From: Rhinopithecus roxellana
Taxonomy: Eukaryota; Chordata; Mammalia; Primates; Cercopithecidae
Assembly: GCF_007565055.1 (NCBI RefSeq)
Contig: NC_044553.1
Coordinates: 99,361,858 to 99,425,857, forward strand
Length of the DNA stretch: 64,000 bases
Direction of reading: 5' to 3'
In this document: positions 9,146 to 21,205 of the stretch, piece by piece
Layout: every line of letters begins with the position of its first letter
How positions within the stretch are numbered: position 1 is the first letter of the stretch
Notes under the pieces: model-generated
Seen by the model: only the letters and a program-made list of their open reading frames with translations
The model's database searches: none
Told to the model about the DNA's origin: nothing
Made by a program: the position numbers and the translations under genes

Positions 9146-12100
9146 ATGGCAGGATCAAGTTCACACATAACAATATTAACCTTAAATGTTAATGGACTAA
9201 ATGCTCCAATTAAAAGACACAGACTGGAAAACTGGATAAAGAGTCAAGACCCATCAGTCTGCTGTATTCAGGAGACCCATCTCACATGCAGAGACATACA
9301 TAGGCTCAAAATAAAGGGATGGAGGAAGATCTACCAAGCAAATGGAGAACAAAAAAAAGCAGGGGTTGCAATCCTTGTCTCTGATAAAACAGACTTTAAA
9401 CCATCAAAGATCAAAAGAGACAAAGAAGGCCATTACATAATGGTAAAGGGATCAATTCAACAGGAAGAGCTAACTCTCCTAAATATATATGCACCAAATA
9501 CAGGAGCACCCAGATTCATAAAGCAAGTCCTTAGAGACTTACAAAGAGACTTAGACTCCCATACAATAATAATGGGAGACTTCAACACTCCGCTGTCAAC
9601 ATTAGACAGATCAACGAGACAGAAAGTTAACAAGGATATCCAGGAATTGAACTCATCTCTGCACCAAGCGGACCTAATAGACATCTATAGAACTCTCCAC
9701 CCCAAATCAACAGAATATACATTCTTCTCAGCACCACATCGCACTTATTCCAAAATTGACCACATAATTGGAAGTAAAGCACTCCTCAGCAAATGTAAAA
9801 GAACAGAAATTATAACAAACTGTCTCTCAGACCACAGTGCAATCAAACTAGAACTCAGGACTAAGAAAATCAATCAAAACCGCTCAACTACATGGAAACT
9901 GAACAACCTGCTCCTGAATGACTACTGGGTACATGACGAAATGAAAGCGGAAATAAAGATGTTCTTTGAAACCAATGAGAACAAAGATACAACATACCAG
10001 AATCTCTGGGACACATTTAAAGCAGTGTGTAGAGGGAAATTTATAGCACTAAATGCCCACAAGAGAAAGCTGGAAAGATCTAAAATTGACACTCTAACAT
10101 CACAATTAAAAGAACTAGAGAGGCAAGAGCAAACACATTCAAAAGCTAGCAGAAGGCAAGAAATAACTAAGATCAGAGCAGAACTGAAGGAGATAGAGAC
10201 ACAAAAAACCCTCCAAAAAATCAATGAATCCAGGAGTTGGTTTTTTGAAAAGATCAACAAAATTGACAGACCGCTAGCAAGAATAATAAAGAAGAAAAGA
10301 GAGAGGAATCAAATAGATGCAATAAAAAATGATAAAGGGGATATCACCACTGACCCCACAGAAATACAAACTACCATCAGAGAATACTATAAACGCCTCT
10401 ACGCAAATCAACTAGAAAATCTAGAAGAAATGGATAATTTCCTGGACACTTACACTCTCCCAAGGCTAAACCAGGAAGAAGTTGAATCCCTGAATAGACC
10501 AATAGCAGGCTCTGAAATTGAGGCAACAATTAATAGCCTACCCACCAAAAAAAGTCCAGGACCAGATGGATTCACAGCTGAATTCTACCAGAGGTACAAG
10601 GAGGAGCTGGTACCATTCCTTCTGAAACTATTCCAATCAATAGAAAAAGAGGGAATCCTCCCTAACTCATTTTATGAGGCCAACATCATCCTGATACCAA
10701 AGCCTGGCAGAGACACAACAAAAAAAGAGAATTTTAGACCAATATCCCTGATGAACATTGATGCAAAAATTCTCAATAAAATACTGGCAAACCGGATTCA
10801 GCAGCACATCAAAAAGCTTATCCACCATGATCAAGTGGGCTTCATCCCTGGGATGCAAGGCTGGTTCAACATTCGCAAATCAATAAACGTAATCCAGCAT
10901 ATAAACAGAACCAAAGACAAGAACCACATGATTGTCTCAATAGATGCAGAAAAGGCTTTTGACAAAATTCAACAGCCCTTCATGCTAAAAACGCTCAATA
11001 AATTCGGTATTGATGGAACGTACCTCAAAATAATAAGAGCCATTTATGACAAACCCACAGCTAATATCATACTGAATGGGCAAAAACTGGAAAAATTCCC
11101 TTTGAAAACTGGCACAAGACAGGGATGCCCTCTCTCACCACTCTTATTCAACATAGTGTTGGAAGTTCTGGCTAGGGCAATCAGGCAAGAGAAAGAAATC
11201 AAGGGTATCCAGTTAGGAAAAGAAGAAGTCAAATTGTCCCTGTTTGCAGATGACATGATTGTATATTTAGAAAACCCCATCGTCTCAGCCCAAAATCTCC
11301 TTAAGCTGATAAGCAACTTCAGCAAAGTCTCAGGATACAAAATTAATGTGCAAAAATCACAAGCATTCTTATACACCAGTAACAGACAAGCAGAGAGCCA
11401 AATCAGGAATGAACTTCCATTCACAATTGCTTCAAAGAGAATAAAATACCTAGGAATCCAGCTTACAAGGGATGTAAAGGACCTCTTCAAGGAGAACTAG
11501 AAACCACTGCTCAGTGAAATCAAAGAGGACACAAACAAATGGAAGAACATACCATGCTCATGGATAGGAAGAATCAATATCGTGAAAATGGCCATACTCC
11601 CCAAGGTTATTTATAGATTCAATGCCATCCCCATCAAGCTACCAATGAGTTTCTTCACAGAATTGGAAAAAACTGCTTTAAAGTTCATATGGAACCAAAA
11701 AAGAGCCCGCATTGCCAAGACAATCCTAAGTCAAAAGGACAAAGCTGGAGGCGTCACGCTACCTGACTTCAAACTATACTACAGGGCTACAGTAACCAAA
11801 ACAGCATGGTACTGGTACCAAAACAGAGATATAGACCAATGGAACAGAACAGAGTCCTCAGAAATAATACCGCACATCTACAGCCATCTGATCTTTGACA
11901 AACCTGAGAGAAACAAGAAATGGGGAAAGGATTCCCTATTTAATAAATGGTGCTGGGAAAATTGGCTAGCCATAAGTAGAAAGCTGAAACTGGATCCTTT
12001 CCTTACCCCTTATACGAAGATTAATTCAAGATGGATTAGAGACTTAAATGTTAGACCTAATACCATAAAAACCCTAGAAGAAAATCTAGGTAGTACCATT

Positions 12101-12973
12101 CAGGACATAGGCATGGGCAAGGACTTCATTTCTAAAACACCAAAAGCAACGGCAGCAAAAGCAAAAATTGACAAATGGGATCTAATTAAACTAAAGAGCT
12201 TTTGCACAGCAAAAGAAACTACCATCAGAGTGAATAGGCAACCTACAGAATGGGAGAAAATTTTTGCAACCTACTCATCTGACAAAGGGCTAATATCCAG
12301 AATCTACAAAGAACTCAAACAAATAAACGAGAAAAAAACAAACAACCCCATCAAAAAGTGGGGAAAGGATATGAACAGACATTTCTCAAAAGAAGATATT
12401 CATACAGCCAACAGACACATGAAAAAATGCTCATCGTCACTCGCCATCAGAGAAATGCAAATCAAAACCACAATGAGATACCATCTCACACCAGTTAGAA
12501 TGGCAATCATTAAGAAGTCAGGAAACAACAGGTGTTGGAGAGGATGTGGAGAAATAGGAACACTTTTACACTGTTGGTGGGATTGTAAACTAGTTCAACC
12601 ATTATGGAAAACAGTATGGCAATTCCTCAAGGATCTAGAACTAGATGTACCATATGACCCAGCCATTCCACTACTGGGTATATACCCAAAGGATTATAAA
12701 TTATTCTACTACAAAGACACATGCACACGTATGTTTATTGCGGCACTATTCACAATAGCAAAGACTTGGAATCAACCCAAATGTCCATCTGTGACAGACT
12801 GGATTAAGAAAATGTGGCACATATACACCATGGAATACTATGCAGCCATAAAAAAGGATGAGTTTGCGTCCTTTGTAGGGACATGGATGCAGCTGGAAAC
12901 CTTCATTCTTAGCAAACTATCACAAGAACAGAAAACCAAACACCGCATGTTCTCACTCATAGGTGGGAACTGA
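9146..12973 (+). pseudogene. L1 ORF2: L1 ORF2p endonuclease/reverse transcriptase, one nonsense codon
   Basis: Full canonical length (1,275 codons plus stop) and in one frame throughout, but codon 785 is TAG (11498-11500). In the sequence KENxKP it replaces what is normally a tyrosine codon, a single-base change. Domains: apurinic-like endonuclease (residues 1-~239, with IQETH, GDFNTPLS and SDHSA, His230), reverse transcriptase (~500-775, with KSPGPDGF, TGTRQGCPLSP and FADD at 700-703) and the cysteine-rich C-terminal motif beginning at residue 1130 (CWRGCGEIGTLLHCWWDC). Residue numbers match the family standard, so there are no indels. The stop falls just after the reverse transcriptase core, leaving a 784-residue product without the C-terminal domain. 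Autonomous movement is therefore unlikely unless the stop is read through. Confidence 0.96.
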
Positions 12974-13215
12974 ACAATGAGATCACTTGGACTCGGGAAG
13001 GGGAACATCACGCACTGGGGCCTATCATGGGGAGGGGGGAGGGGGGAGGAGGGAGGGATTGCATTGGGGAGTTATACATGATATAAATGAATTGATGGGT
13101 GCTGACGAGTTGATGGGTGCAGCACACCAACATGGCATAAGTATACATATGTAACAAACCTGCACGTTATGCACATGTACCCTAGAACTTAAAGTATAAA
13201 AAAAAAAAAAAAAAA
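12974..13215 (+). other. L1 3' UTR with G-rich tract and poly-A tail
   Basis: After the ORF2 stop comes a purine tract at 13029-13057 made of repeated G4-G6 runs, the L1 G-quadruplex-type element. Next is a partial internal duplication in which GATGGGTGCTGACGAGTT precedes a second GATGGGTGCAGC. The end is ACTTAAAGTATA followed by about 18 A. The duplication is shared with the short L1 at 40057-40580. Confidence 0.88.
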
Positions 13216-13227
13216 AGTATCAGAGGA
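13216..13227 (+). repeat. 3' target-site duplication of the full-length L1
   Basis: AGTATCAGAGGA follows the poly-A tail and is identical to 7025-7036. Confidence 0.93.
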
Positions 13228-13724
13228 AAAAAATAATGAAAGTAAATGGGTATAAAGAGTATGCATATTGTTTCATGCAAACTTGAGAAGTCTCAAGACT
13301 TAGAACTAAAATGACAGGCAGAGAGGAAGAGAGAAAGGGAATTACTCTTTCCATTTACTATTCTCATATCACTTTCTCATATTTGTTAATCCTCCACAGA
13401 GAACCTGGACAAATTTTATCCATCTACATTTCCTTTGGACAGGCAATATGATTTCTAGGATCACAGTCAAATATAATAAAATATTCACCAACAAAGACAA
13501 CCAGCAATGTATTATAAAGAGATTTTACTTTTATCTGTAAAGCATTACAGTAAAATGAATTCAATGAGAATGCATGGCCACCAAGAGAATAGACTGATTC
13601 ACTTCAGCTTAAATCCATAAGTTGCACATTTTTGCTCTAATATTTAAAAAGAGGTCTTCTTGTTTATTCTATTTATAACAGCAAAGCACATATTCTAAAA
13701 TTCTGAATATTGTCAGAAAACAGA
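13228..13724. other. Unassigned AT-rich sequence
   Basis: No gene, RNA or repeat family recognised. Confidence 0.4.
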
Positions 13725-14608
13725 CCCATGGAAACCTAACACTGTCACATTGTATGGAACGGTGGTCCCATAAGATTATTGCAGAGCTGAAAAAATCCTA
13801 TCACCTAGTGACATTGTAGCCACCATAATGTCATAGATGTAACACATTACCTTTGTGGTGATGCTAGTGTAAACAAACAGACAGTGCTGCCAGTCACTAA
13901 AAATAAAGCACATATAATTAGGTACAGTACAAAATAATAATAAAAATCTTATCTTATTTATATATTTACTACACTTTTTATCATTATTTTAGAGTGTATT
14001 CCTTCTACCTATAAAAAAAAAGTTAATCAAAAAACAGCCTCAGGCAAGTTCCTCAGGAAGTATTCCAGAAGAAGGCATTGTTATCATAGGAGATGACAGC
14101 TCCATGCATGTTATTATCCCTGATGAGCTTCCAGGGGAACAAGAGATGGAGGCAGAAAACAGTAATATTGATGATCCTAACCCCTATGTAAGCTGCAGCT
14201 AATGTGTATCTTTCTGTCTTAGTTTTTAACAAAAAAGTTTAAAAAGTAAAAAATTTAAAAATAGAGAAAAGCTTATAAAATATAAAGAGAATATTTCTGT
14301 ACAGCTGTACAATCTGTGTTTTAAGCTTATTATGACAAAAGAGTCAAAAACTTAAAAAAAATTACAGTAAGCTAAGGTTAATTTAACAAAGACTTTTAAT
14401 AAATTTAGTGTAGCCTAACTGTACAGTGTTTATAAAGTGTACAGACACCACATCACCTCCCCACTCACTCACTGACATACCCAGAGCAATTCCCAGTCCT
14501 GCAAGCTCCATTCATGGTAAGCACTCTATACAGGTGTGCCATTTTTATCTCTTATATTGTATTTTACCTTTTCTATGTTTAGCTACACAAATAACCATTT
14601 TGTTACAA
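13725..14608 (+). mobile_element. Tigger7/MER44-type (pogo-like) DNA transposon, 3' end cut off
   Basis: The stretch GGTGGTCCCATAAGATTATT, the block GTGGTGATGCTAGTGTAAAC, a transposase tail, then TCCTGCAAGCTCCATTCATGG and TTCTATGTTTAGCTACACAA follow the order I know for this pogo-like family. The copy stops near 14608, where the CTGTACAGG-containing terminal part should follow. That part lies inverted at 15355-15540. Confidence 0.7.
14002..14202 (+). pseudogene. Pogo-like transposase C-terminal tail remnant
   Basis: One frame is open from about 14002 to a TAA at 14200-14202. It reads SSSGSIPEEGIVIIGDDSS, then an acidic stretch ending NIDDPNPYVSCS. Ser-rich, acidic tails of this kind end Tigger/pogo transposases, which cut and paste DNA with a DDE nuclease. 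The nuclease itself is not visible in the window, so only the tail remains. There is no start codon and no function is expected. The transposon context around it supports the call. Confidence 0.5.
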
Positions 14609-15354
14609 CTGCAGAAGATGTAGGAGATGTTGGGATCCAAGGAGCCCCAATCAGTGCCATCTCTTTCTGATGAGTTCTGAAGCAATTAAAAAATAAGAAA
14701 AGTGTATGAGGCAAGCTGAAGTCCAAAATGTCATCCTTGTCACTGACAAATACAGCAGAGAGCTACTTCAGGATTAAACATTACATCTAGAGATGCTCTA
14801 TTGCACAAATACTCTTTCCACTGGTGGGTCCATGTATTCTTAAAGGGTGGTGCTGTACGGGGAGAGAGATGTTTAAAATGGCAAATGTTTAAAATTGAGC
14901 ATTTGGATCTGGTGAATTTTGAAATCATCCCACTGAAGAAACTTTCCTTCCAAGCTCAATAAACAAACTAGCAGATATTTTGTAACCCAAATGCTTTCCT
15001 CAGTCCCATCCTCATTGTGTCAATGGTATCTAGCTAGAGATGGAAGAATGTTATCTGTAAAATACATAGTCATAGGTATTTCATGGTCCATTAGCTTAAC
15101 TCTATTCTGGCTGTTGTAGAATGCTTAAATGGCTTTAGAAATCTCTATGGAGATACAGCATATTTTAAAGAAGTAATCAAGCATGCAAATTCTAGCATTT
15201 CATTTCAAAGTCTAAGTCAAAATTCTGTAACACTATAAATGGTTTAATTGCTAAGTTGTTTTGTTGGCCATGGGGTTCAGGTAGAAGAATCTTTATAGTT
15301 CCCTGAAAGACAGAGTTAATTCTAATTAAGGTAACTTGATATTAAAAATAGACA
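14609..15354. other. Unassigned segment between the two transposon pieces
   Basis: No repeat or gene recognised. If the inversion suggested in the findings is right, this is ordinary flanking DNA now lying in reverse orientation. Confidence 0.4.
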
Positions 15355-15540
15355 CAGTCATGTCATTAACAATAGGCATATCTTCTGAGGAATGTGTAAT
15401 TAGGTGATTTCATTGTTGTGCAAACATCATAGAGTGTACTCACACAAGCCTACATAATATAACCTACTACACACCTAGGCTGTAAGGTATAGCCTATTGC
15501 TCCTAGACTATAAACCTGTACAGTATGTGACTAAACTGGC
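15355..15540 (-). mobile_element. Terminal part of the Tigger7/MER44 transposon, inverted
   Basis: It starts with the terminal repeat CAGTCATGTCATTAAC and continues with CATAGAGTGTACTCACACAA, CACACCTAGGCTG, CCTATTGCTCCTAG and CCTGTACAG. In the orientation of the main piece at 13725 this would be its missing 3' end, but it sits on the opposite strand. Confidence 0.75.
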
Positions 15541-17208
15541 TCACTGTCCAAACTTCCCAAAGTGAGGTCACAGCACCACTGTTTAAGAATTCCACTTGTC
15601 ACAAATTCCCTTATTAAGAAGTATGTAAAAGAGAGAAAGTTATAAATTTTTCCTATTATAAATTTCAGATATTCTGAAATAGGAGTGAGTTATGAAAATG
15701 TTTAAAAGATACTCGATGGAATAGCAATTAATAGGAATACCTACTCTTTTTTAAAACATTTTGACAAATTGAGCCTTATATCATAGTACAGTTCTGAATT
15801 CAATGGATCTTTAAGAAAAGCTTAGTAAGGTTACTGCTAAATTATTTAGTTGCACCAAAATAATTTTTTATTATAATTTCATGCTAATCATTGATTTCTG
15901 ACTTATGTCATTATCTTACAATGTTTCAAAGGCTCTTGGAAAGCAACAAGATAATGCTTTCTTATCAATTAAAACTGATTTCTGAACTTTTATAATGAAT
16001 TGTTCTACATCCACGAAGAAACCTAACCTCAATGAATTGGTAGATTCAACTCAGCACTAACTGAATTGGTGGACAACTTTCTGGGGGGAAATAAGACAAT
16101 GCGGGAGTACTCAGAGGAAAAGAAGGCAAGTCTGAAATGGGGAGATCTTGACCCTTTCAGGACAATATAGTCCTTCAGTGGAGAGAGAAAAATTTAGCAC
16201 CTCTTCAGATAAATAAATCTCTAGCATGCGGTCTAAGACAGATGTGCTCCAAAAACGATATCCACAATACTAGAAATGTTCTATCCGTGAATGGTGGACA
16301 CTCATTGACTAACAATGAATTGCCATTATTACTGCTCAGTGGAAACACATTTTAACAGTTTAATAATTTCTTCAGTTAATTAATTCTCCAATCATTTAAC
16401 ACAGTACCAGCTGCCAAAGCAGGCTCATGGTTGAGTAAAACATGAAGCTCATCCACTTTCACACAGCAATGAGCTGCTAAGGCTCTCTTATATGATCATA
16501 AGTAATGCCATTCACACATCCATGCAATTATGAAAACCAGAAAACCACAGAGCAGGGTGACCCAGAAATGCCAGTTCCTCTGAGAGAAATTCAAAGCAAC
16601 TTCTGATGTCACTCTATCACCCTTATTTTCTGGGTTATTTTTTTACCTTTTTTTTTCTCATAATACTTTCATTGCCATTCTTTTTCCTTCACTTTGTTTT
16701 CTTCTCCCTTTTACCCTTTCTCTATATCTGTTAAGGATTCCGGAGGCATCAACTTCTGTAACAGGAAAAAACTAAGAGTGTCAACATCTCCTTCACTATA
16801 ATAGGAAAAAAATGATGGTCTAAAAGAAGGCCTGTGAAACCCTTCCAAAAAGGGAGGATACAGAAAAAGACACTCAGAGGGGCAGAGGAAGAAACTGTGT
16901 GCATGGGTGGGACCTGCCGTCCAGTTCTACTAGCAGTGCTAACCAGAGTGAGGGAAACCAGGAAGAATTTCCAGGCCACTGATCCATAAAGGGCCCCCAG
17001 CCTGCAGCAAATCAAAATAAATATCGTCTAACTATTTTCTTAGCAGTGTTCCCTGCTTCAAACAGGCAAAACCACACACTCCGGCTCCCTCTGCTAAAGA
17101 CAGAAGAATAGCACAGTGTGCCTGGCGTGTGTCAACTCACCAAGAGAAACTTTTACATTGTATTTAAAAATCAGGAAAACGTTCAGAGTCACTGCATCTT
17201 TTACACCT
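15541..17208. other. Unassigned sequence holding one copy of a duplicated segment
   Basis: Apart from repeat copy A (15763-15960) I recognise nothing. Pyrimidine-rich runs lie at 16620-16720. A minus-strand 88-codon frame at 16749-17015 has no motif and is probably accidental. Confidence 0.4.
15763..15960 (+). repeat. Unassigned duplicated segment, copy A
   Basis: GAGCCTTATATCATAGTA, TAAATTATTTAGTT, ATAATTTCATGCTAA and CAATGTTTCAAAG occur here and, in the same order and spacing, at 17209-17400. Small indels and substitutions separate the copies. I cannot assign it to a known family. Confidence 0.8.
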
Positions 17209-17400
17209 TCAACAAACTGAGCCTTATATCATAGTAATTTTAGATTCAATGCATCTTTAAGAAAACTTAGTAGAGTTACTTCTAAATTATTTAGTTACAC
17301 TGATATAATTTTTATATAATTTCATGCTAACCATTGATTTGTGACTTATTATCTAACAATGTTTCAAAGACTGGAAACAACTAGAAGGCAAGAGATGTCT
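17209..17400 (+). repeat. Unassigned duplicated segment, copy B
   Basis: Diverged direct copy of 15763-15960, about 1.45 kb downstream. It runs almost into the (TG)n repeat at 17409. Confidence 0.8.
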
Positions 17401-17406
17401 TTAACA

Positions 17407-17408
<2 letters not shown>

Positions 17409-17447
<39 letters not shown>
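17409..17447 (+). repeat. (TG)n microsatellite
   Basis: About 19 uninterrupted TG units. Confidence 0.98.
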
Positions 17448-17450
<3 letters not shown>

Positions 17451-19301
17451 CAAATTTATTTGTACTTTAAGAATCCTTACCTTTCTATGCATATCAGGAG
17501 CTGCATAAACAGTGATTGTAGCATAAAAGTATAAAAAATAAATCTTTTAACTTTTTTGAAATCTTCACCTTATACTGCACTACTTAAAAGATATACAGCA
17601 TTCTTGAAGAAATGCATATTTCACATCTTTTTTCCTGAACTTTCGTGTTTTTCAATTATATTGAAATGATTTTATAGCAGAATCTAGGACATTCCCAGAC
17701 TTTGCAGATATCCCTTAAGTTTCATACGGAAGCATGAAAATTGTCCTTCTTTGAAGGACATGAAGCCTCCCTCAGACCTTAATATATCAAAGGTAACCAG
17801 TAAGAACCAAGCTTAGAGATTCCTCTCAGATGTTCTGCACTGTATTCGATTTTTGGAAATTCTGGATATGTGGACAGAAGTACCAAAATATAATTGATAC
17901 TTACTTTCTTATATCCTTCAAAAGTGGGAATTTAACTTCTGAATTAATTTGATTTAGAAACCTTGAATGATGTGATAATTCTTAATGAATTATGAGTAAA
18001 CTTTATAGACCTCATTTCAAAAACAATCATCAATACTAAAGAAGTTGTTAAATGCTTCCTTGTGTCATAAAAATTATGTAGCCAATAATCTGTGTCCTGA
18101 GGTTTAACTCAATTTAGACTATTAAACATTTCATGTGGCTTCTAACTATAAAGGTATCAGTCATACCAAAGGATAAATAAAATTAGCAGTTTATACAATG
18201 CCTGTAGTATCATTTTTCAGCATACAAGTGTTGATAGATTAATTGAACAGTCTGAATTTAGTGGAGTCCAAACATGGAATGGATTTATTGTCTTCAATAA
18301 TAAACCTTTTGAATCTCCATTTCTTAAAAAAAATTGAGCCAGAATCTAAAATGCTTTCTGGATATTTCAGCCTACTAAAGTTCCCAATCTTGCCCAAATT
18401 TAAAACTTCAATTTCATACCCAAGAAACACTCCTCTCACTTAACTTAGGTTCCCTGTGCTTCTCCTTCCCACCTCCCTTTTCTTATTCTAGCTTTTCCTT
18501 TGTTGAAGCAGAAAGTAGAGCTTAGAGAAAAGTGCCAAAACATTGTTTACCTTCCTTGTGCAGTTATAGTCTTCCCTTAGCCAAAGACAATCTCTGTATG
18601 GTGTGCGTAGAAAGGCTCGTGTTGCGGGTTTTTTTTTTTTTTTTTTTAAGACACCACAGGTGAGTTCCACTGGATGCCCCCTTGAGGCAGCCTCTCCGTG
18701 CTACAGGTGTACCTCCTGATGTGGTACACCTGCTCTGGCTCAGGACTTCAGTCTCTGCTTCAAATGATATCACCAATGATCAAGCACACGTGGTTCCCTT
18801 GCACTAGTAGCCCAGTGTAAAATTCCACCTCCTTGTTCCCTAAACATTGAATGATGCACAAGCTCCTCACCTACTTCTCATCTCTCTGCCTTATGGTTAC
18901 TCTCAGTTTGCCCCACAAAGTTTGCTTACATCATTGTGGAGCAGGTTGGCAAGGCTGCTATGGGAAGAGACATCTAATACAGGCTTGAGATACCAATGTC
19001 ATCCTCTTCCAAGGATGCCAATTCCTGTGAGGGATTCTCTTAGGCCCCATTTTCCTTGGTTTATGAGGGGAGGATGATGAGGGGGAAAACCATAACACTC
19101 ATTCCTAGGCCAAGAACTCAAAGCCACAGTGAACGTCCTCGAATTCCTTAACTTTCTCTTATACCCACTGGGAGCGACGATCAGACTAGCAGCAATAATT
19201 TGACTATCTCTTTCCATTTAATTTGTTTTGTTTTTAATTTTTTATACCTTTAAAAATGATTTTTGTTTATGCTATCATACAGATAGAATACAAAGGGAAG
19301 G
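17448..19301. other. Unassigned sequence
   Basis: No gene or repeat family recognised. A poly-T run lies near 18630-18648. Overlapping 66-codon frames on both strands at 18239-18443 are mirror frames without motifs. Confidence 0.4.
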
Positions 19302-19624
19302 TGTATTCATCCATTTTCATACTACAATGAATAAATACGCAAGACTGGGTAGTTTATAAAGAAAAAGAGATTTAATCTACTCACAGTTCCACATGGCTGG
19401 GGCACAACTTACATGGCAGCAGGAAAGAGAGCGTGTACAGGGGAAGTGCCCTTTATAAAACCATCAGATCTCATGAGACTTATGCACTATCATGAGAACA
19501 GTGCAGGAAAAACCTGCCCCCATGGTTCAATTACCTCCCACCGCGTTCCTCCCAAGACACATGGGGATGGTAAGTACTACAATTCAAGATGAGATTTGGG
19601 TGGAGGCATAGCCAAACCATATCA
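19302..19624 (-). mobile_element. Solo MaLR LTR (MST/THE1-like), minus strand
   Basis: It reads TGTATTCATCCATTTTCATA at the left and AGCCAAACCATATCA at the right, the reverse of an ERVL-MaLR LTR. Internal blocks CACAGTTCCACATGGCTGG and CATCAGATCTCATGAGACTT are characteristic. The flanking 5-mers GAAGG (19297-19301) and GAGGG (19625-19629) look like a decayed 5-bp target-site duplication. Confidence 0.9.
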
Positions 19625-19629
19625 GAGGG

Positions 19630-21029
19630 ATCCCACAGCTCAGTGATGGCTTTCTGCAGAATATGGAAGCATTCATTAGTTTTGTTTTGAAGTTTGAGCA
19701 AAAATTCCAAAACAGGAGAAGTCTCATTCCCCATCCTGCTACCTACTGTTAACCAAAATTTGAGGACTATAATAAATTTTTCAGGCTGTACTTATCCCAG
19801 AATTACTACTTTCCTTTATAAGGCCAGAGAGATTTATAAAACAATTTCATCAGTGCGTTGAAAAAGACATTTCTAGAAGCCATTGGCAGTTAGGAGTCGC
19901 TTCGGTTAAGGGCCACACTTCAACCATTCTGTTTTGTTCAAAGCTGTGAAAGCCAATAGAAATAATTTCATGACTGTAAAATTGGCCTCCTCTTTGAAAG
20001 GGCAAACATGAAATCAAATATAGGAACTCTTTTTTGAGAAATGTAACTCCTTTTTTCTTTTACTCATCTTCTTCTGCATTTACTGCGATTATCTCAAACC
20101 TTTACCTCTTAAGTTCAATTTTAAGTTTTTTTCTCATTCCTTGCAGCCTCTAAGCTGTTTATTAGTAAGGGTGTTGTTTTGGTTCTCAATTTGTTTTCTT
20201 ATTCCACTCATCCCCCTTTTTATCCCACTCTTCTCTTAAATAATTTTATCTGAGTCCCAGTTTTAATAAATTTATGTTTTCAGTAAGTTTCTCTATAGAA
20301 TAAATTAAAAATATATATGCTTTCTAGATAATGTTTTCTTTTATACTGGGTTCACTCTCGCTTTGCATACCAGGCTTCTTCCCCCTTTTCCTCTTCGTAT
20401 GTGTGCATACGTTTTTGTATGTTTGGTTTCAGTTGTTTTCTATAGTTATATTTTGATTTTGCTTCATGAGAGAAGCTCTGTCCAGACCATGTGTTTGCCC
20501 TGACATTATGCGTGTGAGAATTGTTCTGATTTCCCTTCTACCAAATCTGGAACAGTGGGTCTTGCAAGCTCTAACCACTTTCATACTGTCTAAGATCATG
20601 GGACTAGTAGAGGGGCTGTCTTGACCAAGATCAAGTGCACTTCTTGCTGGGAGACTCCAGGCTCTGATCGCCCTGATACCTCGTACCTGTGGGTTGCTCA
20701 CTCCCCAGGCTTGGGCTTGTTATCCCTACTCAGCACAGCTGTCTAAAATGGAAACACCTGGGGCAATTCTTGCCTCTTCAGAGGTACTGTGATGCCATAT
20801 AGTGGCTTCCACTCTCAACATTTTTTTTCTTAATTTCCCCTAGAAAGAACTTCAGTGTAACTATTTGGCATGTACCTTCCCTAAAACAAAAATTATTTCC
20901 TGGTGCCTGAATTCTGGCTCTTCTCTTCCCACAGTTGTAGAATCTTCCCCTCCATTACAACTCCTTTTTCCCCGACTCTAGGACCAGTTCTATAAGGAGA
21001 GTGGAAAAAGGATTCAAAAATACTTTAAG
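19630..21029. other. Unassigned sequence
   Basis: T-rich, with pyrimidine stretches at 20040-20240. No gene or repeat family recognised. Confidence 0.4.
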
Positions 21030-21205
21030 AACTTGCAATGAGCTGGGTGCATTGTATATTATTATAGATAATTTAATTTTCATTATACTCCAAATTTTTT
21101 ATATAAGAAACTAGAAAGGCGGTTTTATAACTTGTCACAACTCCGAGAAGCAGAATTCTATCCCAGTTCTAGCCAACCTCGAAGCTATGTTCTCTACACC
21201 GTACC
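21030..21205 (+). mobile_element. MIR SINE, diverged
   Basis: The order of a short imperfect match to the MIR core (ATTATAGATAATTTAATTTTC), an ACTAG/AAG stretch, AACTTGTCACAACTC and AGAATTCTATCCCAGTTCT fits an old MIR. The end is near TGTTCTCTACACC. Confidence 0.65.

Larger units (their letters stand above)
7037..13215 (+). mobile_element. L1: Full-length L1PA-type LINE-1, nearly intact
   Basis: The element has all parts in order: 5' UTR with internal promoter (7037-8065), ORF1 (8066-9082), a 63-bp inter-ORF spacer, ORF2 (9146-12973), a 3' UTR with a G-rich tract, and a poly-A tail. Flanking 12-bp duplications are identical. ORF1 is open. ORF2 has the canonical residue spacing with a single premature stop. 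The 5' UTR keeps a block that young human L1s lack, and the 3' end reads AACAAACCTGCACGTTATGC. The mix of old-type features and a fresh, nearly intact body suggests a lineage still active outside humans, probably in an Old World monkey. Confidence 0.97.

Noticed and set aside
14426..14623. 65-codon frame as a gene
   Set aside because: It lies in the 3' part of the pogo-like transposon, downstream of the transposase stop.
17409..17447. (TG)n as a regulatory Z-DNA element
   Set aside because: A plain microsatellite. Nothing near it suggests a promoter or gene.
18239..18443. 66-codon frames on both strands
   Set aside because: Mirror frames of the same stretch, no motif, ordinary composition.
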